Below are positions 1-7,110 of a DNA stretch of 12,909 nt, piece after piece. The stretch covers positions 1-12,909 of the forward strand of contig JBFIHZ010000082.1 of the NCBI GenBank assembly GCA_041601535.1, written 5' to 3'. The notes beneath the pieces are model-generated. The model did not search any database and was not told the DNA's origin. It saw nothing but the letters and a program-made list of their open reading frames with translations. Every line of letters begins with the position of its first letter. Positions within the stretch are counted from its first letter, which is position 1. Source of the stretch: JBFIHZ01 sp041601535 (GTDB taxonomy: Bacteria; Pseudomonadota; Gammaproteobacteria; Xanthomonadales; SZUA-36). Position numbers and translations under genes: made by a program.

Positions 1-87
1 GGTTGTGCTGCTTGCTGGCCGGCTTGTTGCGCGGTTTGCTGGCCAGCTTGCTGGCCGGCTTGTTGGGCTTGTTGCTGACCCGCAGCC
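1..87. repeat. In-gene tandem repeat coding for GQQA-type units
   Basis: The + strand shows repeated variants of gctggccggcttgttg. On the minus strand they encode successive AGQQ / AQQAGQQ units at about residues 270-298 of the truncated gene. The array runs off the window, so its full length is unknown. Such an array could vary in length by slippage or recombination. Confidence 0.7.
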
Positions 88-896
88 TGGCTGCCCGCGC
101 CCTGTCCCGCACCCGGCATGGCAGCAGCTCCGCCGGGGCCCTGCTGCAAAAAGCCCAGTGCGCTTTCAGACACGCCCGCCGTGCTGACCGCCTCGTCGGC
201 GCGTGCTGAACTGTCGTTTTGTTCGCTGGCGCTGGCCGCGCCCTGGCTTGCCTGGGCATTTTGCTGAGCAGACTCAGCCGCGGTGCTGGCCTGATCGGTG
301 GACTGACCGGCCGCGCCCGGGTTCTGCCCGGCGGCCGCTGACTGGCTGCCCTGGCTGCTTTCCTGGCCTTGCTGTTCGCCGTTGGCCGCGGTGTAAGCAT
401 CGGCTTCGCGTTGCTGGTATTTCTGCAACTGCTCTACCCAGGCTTCGCGTTCCATCTTGCGCAGCGCCGGCTGGTTCTCCGCCGCGGCGCTGGGCTGGTA
501 TGGATAATCGGTCAGGTCTTCACCGGGCTGCCATTCGTGTCCTTCGAAAATCATTTCACGCAATTGCGACTTGATGTGTGCCTGGGACGCTTCGGGCAGC
601 AGGTCCAGCTTGTCCTTGGGCCGTGGCGCGGCATAGGTGGTGTTGATCTTGGGTGTGTCGCGGAACCGCTCATCGCGCAGCTCCATGCGGCGGCGATAGT
701 TTTCCTCGCTTTCATCCACCTGTTTGCTGCCGTCCTGCTCGTCTGTGGTGCTGTCCTGCTGTGCCGCCAAGGGCGCGCAGGCCAGCAGCAGCGCGACCAG
801 CGCCAGGCCGCTGAGCCAGCGCCCCAGGCCGCATTGCGGGCCACCATGCGCCTCCCGGCTGGCTTTGATCATGCCTGTTGTCTGCGTCTGCTTCAT
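1..896 (-). CDS. Exported Gln/Ala/Gly-rich protein, last gene of the minus-strand run, truncated at the window edge
   Basis: The frame opens with ATG at 896 and stays open to the edge (298 codons, no stop), so the C-terminus is missing. The ATG overlaps the stop of the upstream pseudokinase/SUMF1 gene by 4 bp (ATGA), and a purine-rich GGTGGAAA lies just before it. A hydrophobic segment (about residues 23-39, GLALVALLLACAPLAA) looks like an export signal. LLAC could be an imperfect lipobox, or signal peptidase I could cut near LAA/QQ; I cannot decide. A charged stretch follows (residues 40-165, with motifs such as YRRRMELRDERFRD and EMIFEGHEWQPGED). From about residue 185 the protein is low complexity, dominated by Q, A, G and S, ending in tandem GQQA-type units. 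I recognise no family. By position and export it is likely a periplasmic or lipid-anchored partner of the neighbouring membrane complex. The frame is convincing because it has a start, a signal, coupling and no stops. Confidence 0.8.
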   Translation of the reverse strand, partial: MKQTQTTGMIKASREAHGGPQCGLGRWLSGLALVALLLACAPLAAQQDSTTDEQDGSKQVDESEENYRRRMELRDERFRDTPKINTTYAAPRPKDKLDLLPEASQAHIKSQLREMIFEGHEWQPGEDLTDYPYQPSAAAENQPALRKMEREAWVEQLQKYQQREADAYTAANGEQQGQESSQGSQSAAAGQNPGAAGQSTDQASTAAESAQQNAQASQGAASASEQNDSSARADEAVSTAGVSESALGFLQQGPGGAAAMPGAGQGAGSQAAGQQQAQQAGQQAGQQTAQQAGQQAAQ

Positions 897-3286
897 TGTT
901 TTTCCACCCGGCGTACCACGCGAAAGCCGGTAAAGTCATTGCGGTCGCCGTTCTTCAGATTGAAGCGCGCCGGCAGGCGCGATTCACGGCTGCCGGTAAA
1001 CCAGGAACCGCCCCGTGTCATGCGCGAGCCACACAGACCGCGTGTCCAGGCACTGCCGTCCGCCGGTGCGTCCAGGTAGGAAAGATTCATGCAATCCAGG
1101 GTCCATTCCGCCACGTTACCCACCACATCGTACACCCCGAAGGCATTCGGCCGGAAGGAACCCACCGGCGCGGTTTCCAGCGCGGATGTATCGGCGCACT
1201 GGGTGTGCCGCCAGTCAAAGCCGGTTTCATTTGCGGCGATATTGCCGAACGCGCACACCGCCGCCGCGTCGCCGCCCAGCCAGTCGGTTTCCTCGCCGGC
1301 GCGGGCCACATATTCCCATTCGCTTTCACTTGGCAGGCTGTAGTCCTGGCCGGTTGTCTGGTTCAGCCAGTTAACGTACTGCATCGCATCATTCCACGAC
1401 ACCATGATCACCGGCCGTGTGCCGCGGCCCCAGCCGTTATCGGCCGGGCGGGTGTCACAGCCGCCGGCCGCCACGCAGGCATCCCATTGCGCCATGGTCA
1501 CTTCGTGGACACCCACCGCAAACGGCTCGGCGATGGTCACGCGGCGGCGCGGTTTCTCCAGGTTCATGGCCAGCGGCGAAGCATCCGCGGAGCCCTGCCA
1601 GAACGAACCGGCCGGCACCACTACCATGTCGGGGCAGTCAGCGCAGTCACGGAACACCTTGCTGGGGCGCAGGGTCAGCTCATCGATGGCCTGCTGCGCC
1701 GCCGTTACATGGCGGCCGGCAGGGTAGGCCGAGATATAGTTGCGGTAGGCTTCAATGGTGTGGGCTTTGGCAGCCGCCTCGAAGCTGGCGGCGTCGTTGC
1801 TGTCGCCTTGCAAGCGCTGGCGCATTTGCCGTGCCTGCTGCACGTGCAGGCCGCCCGGCCAGGCCGCGATGTAGTCATCCAGTGCGGCCAGGGTGCCGCT
1901 GCCGCGCGCTTTTTCCCAAGCCAGGTCATCCTGCCGCTGGCGTTCGGCGCGTTCGCGCTCGGCGCGCAGCTCAACCTGGCGGAACTCCTCGATCAGCGCC
2001 CGCGCCTCGGTGGCATGGCGGCCGTCGGGGAAACGGTCCAGGTGGGCCTGGTAACCCGCCTGGGTATGCTCCGCCTGTGCCTCCAGCCAGGCCAGGTCTT
2101 CCAGCCGGCCAATATGCTCAAGCGCTTCGGGTATATGGCGGGACTGGGGAAAGTCGTTGATAAAGTCGCGGTAGCCAACCACCGCGTCGGCTTCCAGCGC
2201 CTGCTGCCAGCGCAGCGTTTCCTGCGGCACTGGCGCAATCACCGGCGGTTCCGGCGGGGCGGCTGGCGCCGGTTGCGCACGATGCGTCAGTACGTAATAG
2301 CCGGCCACCGCGATGGCCGCCAGCAGCACTGCCAGCAGCGTGCGCGGCAGCCACTGGCGCCCTTCGTCTGCGGCGGGCGGTGCGGTAACCACGTCCTCTT
2401 CACCCGGCGTGCGGGTGATGCGGGCGCGCCATTCGGCAATGCTTTGCGGCCGCGCGGCGGCGGCCAGCGCCAGGCCGCGCTGCATCAGCACGGTGATTTC
2501 CCGTTCCGCCACCGGGCTGCCCGGTGCCGGCGCGCTGATGACCAGCGGGTCGGCGTCACCGCCCTGCACCGCCTGCTGGCGCTGCCGGGCCGTTGCCGGT
2601 GGCACGCCGTTGATGGCGTGGTACAGCGTGGCGGCCAGGCCGTAGATATCGGTCCACGGCCCGATTTCCGCACCCTGTTCATCTGCGCCGGTTTGTTCAA
2701 TCGCGGCGAACGCATCGGCGCGGCCGCGGCCGGCGGTGTGACCCAGGCCGAGCACGCGCGGCGCGCCAGCCTCGTCCAGCATTATTGTCTGCGGCATCAA
2801 TGCGCCGTGCACCCGGCCTTCCTGGTGGACAAGTTCCAGCGCGTCGAGCAGTGGCCGCAGCCAGCCCGCCGCCTGATCATAGCTGCAACACTGGCCAGCC
2901 TCAATGGCCTGCTGCAGGGTCTGGCCGGCGCCAAAGGCGTAGACCCGGTAGGCCGTGCCATTGGCTTTGAACGTGCGCGAGGCGCTGACCAGCACCGCAT
3001 GGTTGAGGCTGGCATCCTGCACGCTGTCCGCCAGGAAACGGGCCACCGCGGTGGACATTTCCAGCGCGAAACGGTCGGCGTCCACGCCGTCCGGCGCCAT
3101 CAGATGGCCGTGTTCATGGCGCCCGGCCCCTGTTGCCGGCCAAAACTCCTGCAACACGAAGCGGCCGCCACCGCGGCCGTCGCTGGCAATATAGTTCAGG
3201 CAGCCCGGGGCGGCGGCCAGCAAACGTTCGATGGTAAACCGCTCCACCACTGCGCCGGCGGCAAGTGCGCGTACGTTTTTACTCAT
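893..3286 (-). CDS. Membrane protein: N-terminal pseudokinase, one TM helix, four short repeats, C-terminal SUMF1/FGE-like domain
   Basis: 797 residues from ATG at 3286, which overlaps the upstream FHA gene's stop by 8 bp; an ATG at 3334 would add 16 residues, overlap by 56 bp and shows no better ribosome site. Residues 16-290 follow a Ser/Thr kinase fold: RFTIERLL at the glycine-loop position and GPWTDIYGL in the C-lobe are clear. The catalytic residues are gone: VAIKE-type Lys is Gln (FVLQEFWP, 43-50), HRDxKPxN reads HGALMPQT (160-167), DFG reads LGLG (179-182). A TM helix spans 313-334. Four units of the form YxxFxxxFPxGRHxxEA follow (about 364-394, 407-435, 463-492, 508-537). A SUMF1/FGE-like domain fills 552-795, with motifs LPSESEWEYVARAG, GNVAEWT and TRGGSW. 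The usual FGE cysteines after GGSW are absent (FTGSRESR), so formylglycine formation is unlikely. Eight cysteines lie in the predicted periplasmic part, compatible with disulfides. Topology: kinase-like part inside, repeats and SUMF1-like part outside. A signal-relay or scaffold role is inferred. Confidence 0.92.
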   Translation of the reverse strand: MSKNVRALAAGAVVERFTIERLLAAAPGCLNYIASDGRGGGRFVLQEFWPATGAGRHEHGHLMAPDGVDADRFALEMSTAVARFLADSVQDASLNHAVLVSASRTFKANGTAYRVYAFGAGQTLQQAIEAGQCCSYDQAAGWLRPLLDALELVHQEGRVHGALMPQTIMLDEAGAPRVLGLGHTAGRGRADAFAAIEQTGADEQGAEIGPWTDIYGLAATLYHAINGVPPATARQRQQAVQGGDADPLVISAPAPGSPVAEREITVLMQRGLALAAAARPQSIAEWRARITRTPGEEDVVTAPPAADEGRQWLPRTLLAVLLAAIAVAGYYVLTHRAQPAPAAPPEPPVIAPVPQETLRWQQALEADAVVGYRDFINDFPQSRHIPEALEHIGRLEDLAWLEAQAEHTQAGYQAHLDRFPDGRHATEARALIEEFRQVELRAERERAERQRQDDLAWEKARGSGTLAALDDYIAAWPGGLHVQQARQMRQRLQGDSNDAASFEAAAKAHTIEAYRNYISAYPAGRHVTAAQQAIDELTLRPSKVFRDCADCPDMVVVPAGSFWQGSADASPLAMNLEKPRRRVTIAEPFAVGVHEVTMAQWDACVAAGGCDTRPADNGWGRGTRPVIMVSWNDAMQYVNWLNQTTGQDYSLPSESEWEYVARAGEETDWLGGDAAAVCAFGNIAANETGFDWRHTQCADTSALETAPVGSFRPNAFGVYDVVGNVAEWTLDCMNLSYLDAPADGSAWTRGLCGSRMTRGGSWFTGSRESRLPARFNLKNGDRNDFTGFRVVRRVEKQ

Positions 3287-4754
3287 CGCCGGATCCCGCT
3301 GGCGGCTCACCTGAGCCTGCCGAGCCACCGGCATCGCCGGCCGGCCGGATCAGCACGCGAAAGCTGACCTCACCCAGCCAGATAACATCATCCGGCTGCA
3401 CAAACATGATCTCGCCCTTGAGCACCGGTACGCGGTTGATCCAGGTGCCGGCCTGGGTTTTGGCCGGCCCGCTGGTGCTGGCGGCTGTGCCGGCCAGAGT
3501 GCCACTGCCCAGCGCGGTCAGCATCAGCGCCTCGCTGCTGCCGCTTAACACGGCATGCTGCCGGTTTACCCCGCGGCTGTTGATGACCAGGTCGGCCTCA
3601 TCGCGGCCAATCACGACATTGATGGCGGCATCGTTGACGGCACATTGCGCGCTGAACTCCGTGCCATCTTCCAGTTCGCCGCGCAATTCCAGCACGCTGT
3701 TATCAGCCAGTTCGGTATCCGCCGGCGCGGGGGTGGCGGCCATCGGCCGCGGGTCCAGCGGATCACATACCAGCAGTGCCTCGTGCTGCGGCCGCGGCGG
3801 CCGCTGGCGCCAGCGGGCACGCAGGCTGACAGCAGCCCAGCCAATGGCCAGCAGCACGGCCAGTAACCAGCCCAGCAGGCCCAACCAACCCGGCGAAACC
3901 ATGCCTCCGGCACCAACTGCCGCCGGCACAGCGGGCGATGCGGCTGCCGATGCCAACTGGCCTTCACCGCTGGTGTCCGGCCGCGCGTCCGGCGGCGCGG
4001 CATCCTGCCCGGCAGCGCCATCGGCTGCATCCGCCGGTTGTGCGTCAGCGCCGCACTGCCCGTCCGGCAAACCAATATTCAGCTCAGCCAGGCCGGCTTT
4101 CAATGCCGCTGCCCACACCGGCCGGGGCGGCACATCGTGCTGCAGGCTGGGCAGGCCGTTGGCCATGGCGAAACCCAGCAGCTGGCCGCAGCGGTCCAGC
4201 AGTGCGCCGGTAACGTTGGGCAGGCTGCTGCCTGCCGCCAGGCTCAGCTGCGTGCCGCCAGCACCGGAGCCCGGGGCGGTCTGCAGACTGGCCGATGCCA
4301 GCACCGGCGCGGCGCCGGCCGCGATGGCTTCGGCTGGCGGAAAAGCCGCCAGGTGCACTTCCGCGCCATCCACCACCGGCAGCACAGACCAACGCGCCGG
4401 CGGGCGCTGCAGGCGGCTGACCGACCATACCGCCACACCCAGGCCGGGCAGGCGCTGGACCAGCCTGGCGGCGTGGCCATGTTGCATGATGTCGGTGCCA
4501 CCATCGAGCACGATCAGCGCATCATCCGGCCCGGCAAACTCGTCCGGCACCAGCACCAGGCCATCGGCCGACAGCACAATGCCGGTTACCGGCTGCACGC
4601 GGTTGCCGGCCAGCGGTTTGAGCGCCAGCACCGTCCATGACGGCAAGGCGGTCGGGGCGTCCGCCCAGGCGCTGCCCAGCGGGGCCAAAAAGGCCAGCGC
4701 GCACAGCCACGCGCAGCCGGTGATGCGCTTCAGGTTTGGCAACAATCTCAGCAC
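3279..4754 (-). CDS. Membrane protein: exported degenerate trypsin-like domain, TM helix, cytosolic FHA domain
   Basis: 491 residues from a GTG start at 4754, 13 bp after the MotA/ExbB-like gene; no ATG fits and the ribosome site is weak. Residues 1-31 are a signal peptide (cleavage near SAWA/DA). Residues about 40-200 resemble a DegP-like trypsin fold: TGIVLSADGLVLVPDEF matches the usual TGxVxSxDGxILTNxHVV stretch, but the His is missing, and LPNVTGALLDRCGQLLGF matches GNSGGPLLDxxGxVVGI with the catalytic Ser replaced. It is therefore probably a non-proteolytic binding domain. A Pro/Ala/Gly-rich linker (235-285) leads to a TM helix at 288-309, then basic RARWRQRPPRP, which supports a cytosolic C-terminus. 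Residues 354-470 form an FHA domain: IGRDEADLVI (Gly-Arg 383-384), NRQHA (His400), GTWIN (Asn440). The key Gly-Arg and His are kept, so phosphothreonine binding remains plausible. It may link a periplasmic ligand to a cytosolic phosphoprotein. The 8-bp overlap with the next gene suggests coupled translation. Confidence 0.9.
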   Translation of the reverse strand: MLRLLPNLKRITGCAWLCALAFLAPLGSAWADAPTALPSWTVLALKPLAGNRVQPVTGIVLSADGLVLVPDEFAGPDDALIVLDGGTDIMQHGHAARLVQRLPGLGVAVWSVSRLQRPPARWSVLPVVDGAEVHLAAFPPAEAIAAGAAPVLASASLQTAPGSGAGGTQLSLAAGSSLPNVTGALLDRCGQLLGFAMANGLPSLQHDVPPRPVWAAALKAGLAELNIGLPDGQCGADAQPADAADGAAGQDAAPPDARPDTSGEGQLASAAASPAVPAAVGAGGMVSPGWLGLLGWLLAVLLAIGWAAVSLRARWRQRPPRPQHEALLVCDPLDPRPMAATPAPADTELADNSVLELRGELEDGTEFSAQCAVNDAAINVVIGRDEADLVINSRGVNRQHAVLSGSSEALMLTALGSGTLAGTAASTSGPAKTQAGTWINRVPVLKGEIMFVQPDDVIWLGEVSFRVLIRPAGDAGGSAGSGEPPAGSGDE

Positions 4755-4767
4755 GGCAGACGCGAAC

Positions 4768-5517
4768 TCACGGGGCGTACAAACGGTTGATCAGGTTATC
4801 CAGGCAATACTGCCCGGCGCGGTTGAGCACGCGCTCCTCCCGGCCCTGGATGATGTTCTGGACAAACACCAGCACCGCTGCCATCACCAGCGCCAGCAGC
4901 GTGGTGCTGAAGGCCACGCCCAGCCGCTCGGTTACCTGGTACAGCATGTCGGGGCTTTCCACGTTGGCGCGGTCGCCGGCGTAGTTCAGCGCCAGCATGA
5001 TGCCCACCACCGTGCCGATAAAGCCCAGGGACGGAATCAGCCAGGTGATGTAACGCAGCATGTTGTAGCGCAGGTCGATTTCGTGCATGAACAGTTCCAG
5101 GCTGGAATTGAGCAGCGAATTGGTCTGGTCGGCCGAGCGGCTGAGGTTGAAACCCAGCACGCAGCGGGTGATCAGGCGCGGCACGAAACAGCTGTCACGG
5201 TATTTGCTGGCGCGCACTTTCTGGTAGATCGGCGTCATGTCGTCACCGGGGCGCAGCACCGTTTCTTCATCTTCGGGCAGGTAATTGCGGCTGATCTGGC
5301 TTTCTTCCAGGCGCACGTTGTACCAGCGGATGGCCAGCTCACCCAGGCCAGCGAAAAATGCCAGCCACAGGATATTCTGAATGGTGAAGGGCCAGGTTTC
5401 GCGCTTGATGTCCAGCATGACGGCCGCCGCGGTGGGCGGCAGCACCTGTGCCATCAGTGCGATGGCCAGGATGGCTGCGATCAGGCTGAGGATCAGTGCC
5501 AGGGCTCTGGTAGGCAT
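4768..5517 (-). CDS. MotA/TolQ/ExbB-family ion-channel (stator-type) membrane protein
   Basis: 249 residues, ATG at 5517, 53 bp after the small FHA gene; no good Shine-Dalgarno is visible. There are four predicted TM helices (about 5-28, 45-65, 155-178, 197-222), with a long cytosolic loop between helices 2 and 3. The C-terminal pair carries the family hallmark: IPSLGFIGTVVGIM in the third helix and LGVAFSTTLLALVMAAV in the fourth, with the small and Thr/Ser residues that line the proton path in TolQ, ExbB and MotA. The protein family uses the proton (or sodium) gradient to drive a partner with a single helix bearing an Asp (TolR, ExbD, MotB). No ordinary TolR, ExbD or MotB is present here; the best partners are the two VWA proteins at the head of the same run, whose single helix starts with Asp. 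No tonB, tolA or flagellar gene is nearby, so I give no symbol. Confidence 0.93.
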   Translation of the reverse strand: MPTRALALILSLIAAILAIALMAQVLPPTAAAVMLDIKRETWPFTIQNILWLAFFAGLGELAIRWYNVRLEESQISRNYLPEDEETVLRPGDDMTPIYQKVRASKYRDSCFVPRLITRCVLGFNLSRSADQTNSLLNSSLELFMHEIDLRYNMLRYITWLIPSLGFIGTVVGIMLALNYAGDRANVESPDMLYQVTERLGVAFSTTLLALVMAAVLVFVQNIIQGREERVLNRAGQYCLDNLINRLYAP

Positions 5518-5570
5518 GGTGTCAGTTACTCATCCGTTGGGGTTGCTGTTCGCCGCGCGCTGCGCAGCGG

Positions 5571-6053
5571 TCAGTTGTCTTCTTCAATATTGCCGGTAAC
5601 CGGGTTGCGCTTGGGCCGCTCCAGCACAACCTGCGGCTGTTTGTCGTCACGCCGGTCCGCACGCAGCGGCGGCTCACGCCATGCCTGGCTGTCGCGCAAC
5701 TGCACCCGCTGATGTTCATCGAACAGCGCCAGCAGTTGCGCCAGTGCCAGCTCATGGTTGCCCAGCCGCACGCCGTCCTGGCTGCCGAGCTCAGCACGCA
5801 TCACGCGTATCCAGCTGCCGTTGCGATGCAGGAAGGTACCGTTATCGGAGCCGGCATCCAGCAAGGCCAGGTAACCGTCGCGGGTGATCTGGACCTGGGC
5901 GTGAATGGGCGCGATGCTGGCGTCATCAATCACCAGGTCACACTCTTCCCAGCTGCCAATGGTCTTCATTTGCACCGGGGTTTTCGCTGGCGCGGCTGGC
6001 CGGGCTTGCCCTGTGTCTGGCCGGTTGGTTTCAGCATTCATATCACGCACCAT
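5571..6053 (-). CDS. Small cytosolic FHA-domain protein, divergent
   Basis: 160 residues from ATG at 6053; a second ATG at 6041 (residue 5) is an equally possible start, and neither has a strong ribosome site. No signal peptide or TM helix is seen, so it should be cytosolic. Residues about 28-110 form a forkhead-associated (FHA) fold: MKTIGSWEECDLVIDDASI, then IHAQVQI, DAGSDNGTFLHRNG and DGVRLGNHELAL. Against the classical FHA signature the Arg of Gly-Arg is Ser and the SxR before the His is altered (SIAPIH), while the His and the NGT are kept. Canonical phosphothreonine binding is therefore doubtful. The tail (120-160) is charged and rich in R, D and Q and looks disordered. It lies between VWA2 (118-bp gap) and the channel gene (53-bp gap), so it is probably a cytosolic adaptor of the membrane complex. 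Confidence 0.88.
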   Translation of the reverse strand: MVRDMNAETNRPDTGQARPAAPAKTPVQMKTIGSWEECDLVIDDASIAPIHAQVQITRDGYLALLDAGSDNGTFLHRNGSWIRVMRAELGSQDGVRLGNHELALAQLLALFDEHQRVQLRDSQAWREPPLRADRRDDKQPQVVLERPKRNPVTGNIEEDN

Positions 6054-6171
6054 GTTCTATCTGCAGGACCGATGCAACCGGGGAACGGCTGCAAGCGGGC
6101 CGGAGCGGCCGCCGGCAGTGGCACAGTGGACCCCGCCCGGCCTGCTGAGTTCCAATGGCAGCTGCTGGCTG

Positions 6172-7110
6172 TCATTTCGCCAGCGCCAGGAAACTGCCGG
6201 AATTGGCGTGGGCCAGCGCCTCCATAAACTCCACCGTGCCTTCATATTTGAAGTAATCACCCACCGTGACAGTATGCACCTCCACGCCGCGGGTATTGGC
6301 CAGCGTCAGGCTGCGGATCAGGCGTGAGCCGGCCAGGTTCTGATTGAACTCCGGGTTGGGCAATCCATCGCTGATCAGGATGATGGCGTCCGCCGGGCCG
6401 GAAAATGACTGCTCAAATGCACCCAGCAAAGACGATGAACCGCGGAATTTCAGCGCCAGGCCGTCCAGGAAGTTGCGGGCCTGGGCGCGCGTACGGCCCG
6501 ATAATTTCGCCAGGCTGTTTTCGCCCGGCCAGCGGTAATACTCCGGCCCGCTGTCGAGCTGCTGAAAACCCAGGATGCCAAACTCGTATCCTGGCTTCAA
6601 CGAATCCAGCGCGCGCATTACGGTGGCGCGCACCAGCGCCTGGTGTTCCGCCAGGTAACCGTTCATATCCACCAGGAACAGAATCCGTTTACGGTCGGTT
6701 TTCAGGCCGAGAAAACGAAAACTCACCTGGGTGCTTTCCAGTTCCTCTTCGGTGGCATCGGGTTGCGGCGGCGGGGGTGGCGGCTGGTCATTGCGGGCCT
6801 GCTGCCGCGCTTTCAGTGTTTCCAGTTCACTCGACACCACGGTCTGCTCGCCCAGCAGTTCACGCTGCCGCGTCTGGGCCGCCTGCATGGCCTGCAACAG
6901 CTCCAGCTTGCCGCGCTCGGTTTCGTCCAGTTCGGCCAGGGTTTTGCCGGCCAGCGATTCCAGGAAGGCCAGGTCACCCTGCGCCCGCACCTCTTTCTGG
7001 TAGTCCGGCATCAGGATAATGGTGATGACGATGAAGGCGCCCATGGCGGAGGCGAACAGGTCGATGGCCGACAGCGAAAACACTTCGAAACTGCGGCGCG
7101 GCGACCTCAT
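6172..7110 (-). CDS. Membrane-anchored VWA-domain protein 2 (MIDAS degenerate)
   Basis: 312 residues; ATG at 7110 overlaps the stop of VWA protein 1 by 4 bp (ATGA), and GGGGGTG sits at ribosome-site distance. A basic N-terminus precedes a single TM helix (about 15-35, SAIDLFASAMGAFIVITIIL) that begins with Asp17, so the rest should be periplasmic. Residues 40-105 are a predicted coiled coil rich in E, L and Q, followed by a Pro tract (109-116). Residues 128-312 are a VWA domain: core strands ILFLVD, AIILISDG and VEVHTVTVGD. The MIDAS metal site DxSxS reads DMNGY (148-152), the Thr position falls in RGSSS, and only the late Asp of SDG (248) is standard, so metal-dependent ligand binding is doubtful. 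It is a clear paralogue of the preceding protein (shared DLFASA-GAF helix and HTVxxGDY). It probably forms a heteromer with it and with the MotA/ExbB-like subunit. Confidence 0.92.
   Translation of the reverse strand: MRSPRRSFEVFSLSAIDLFASAMGAFIVITIILMPDYQKEVRAQGDLAFLESLAGKTLAELDETERGKLELLQAMQAAQTRQRELLGEQTVVSSELETLKARQQARNDQPPPPPPQPDATEEELESTQVSFRFLGLKTDRKRILFLVDMNGYLAEHQALVRATVMRALDSLKPGYEFGILGFQQLDSGPEYYRWPGENSLAKLSGRTRAQARNFLDGLALKFRGSSSLLGAFEQSFSGPADAIILISDGLPNPEFNQNLAGSRLIRSLTLANTRGVEVHTVTVGDYFKYEGTVEFMEALAHANSGSFLALAK

Noticed and set aside
3287..3334. Upstream ATG at 3334 for the pseudokinase gene
   Set aside because: It would overlap the previous gene by 56 bp and adds a low-information 16-residue extension; ATG at 3286 gives a typical 8-bp coupled overlap. 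Not fully excluded.
878..5712. Long plus-strand open frames of over 800 codons (878-3367 and 3265-5712)
   Set aside because: They lie opposite clear minus-strand genes, their translations are Arg/Pro/Ala/His-rich with no domain signal, and such antisense frames are usual in GC-rich DNA.
893..6053. Type VI secretion regulatory cluster (PpkA/Fha/TagR-like)
   Set aside because: The part list is reminiscent, but no T6SS structural gene, PP2C phosphatase or active kinase occurs in the window.
6099..6116. Rho-independent terminator in the 118-bp gap between VWA2 and the small FHA gene
   Set aside because: A GCCGG/CCGGC stem with an 8-nt loop exists, but no T tract follows on the minus strand; it is common in GC-rich spacers.
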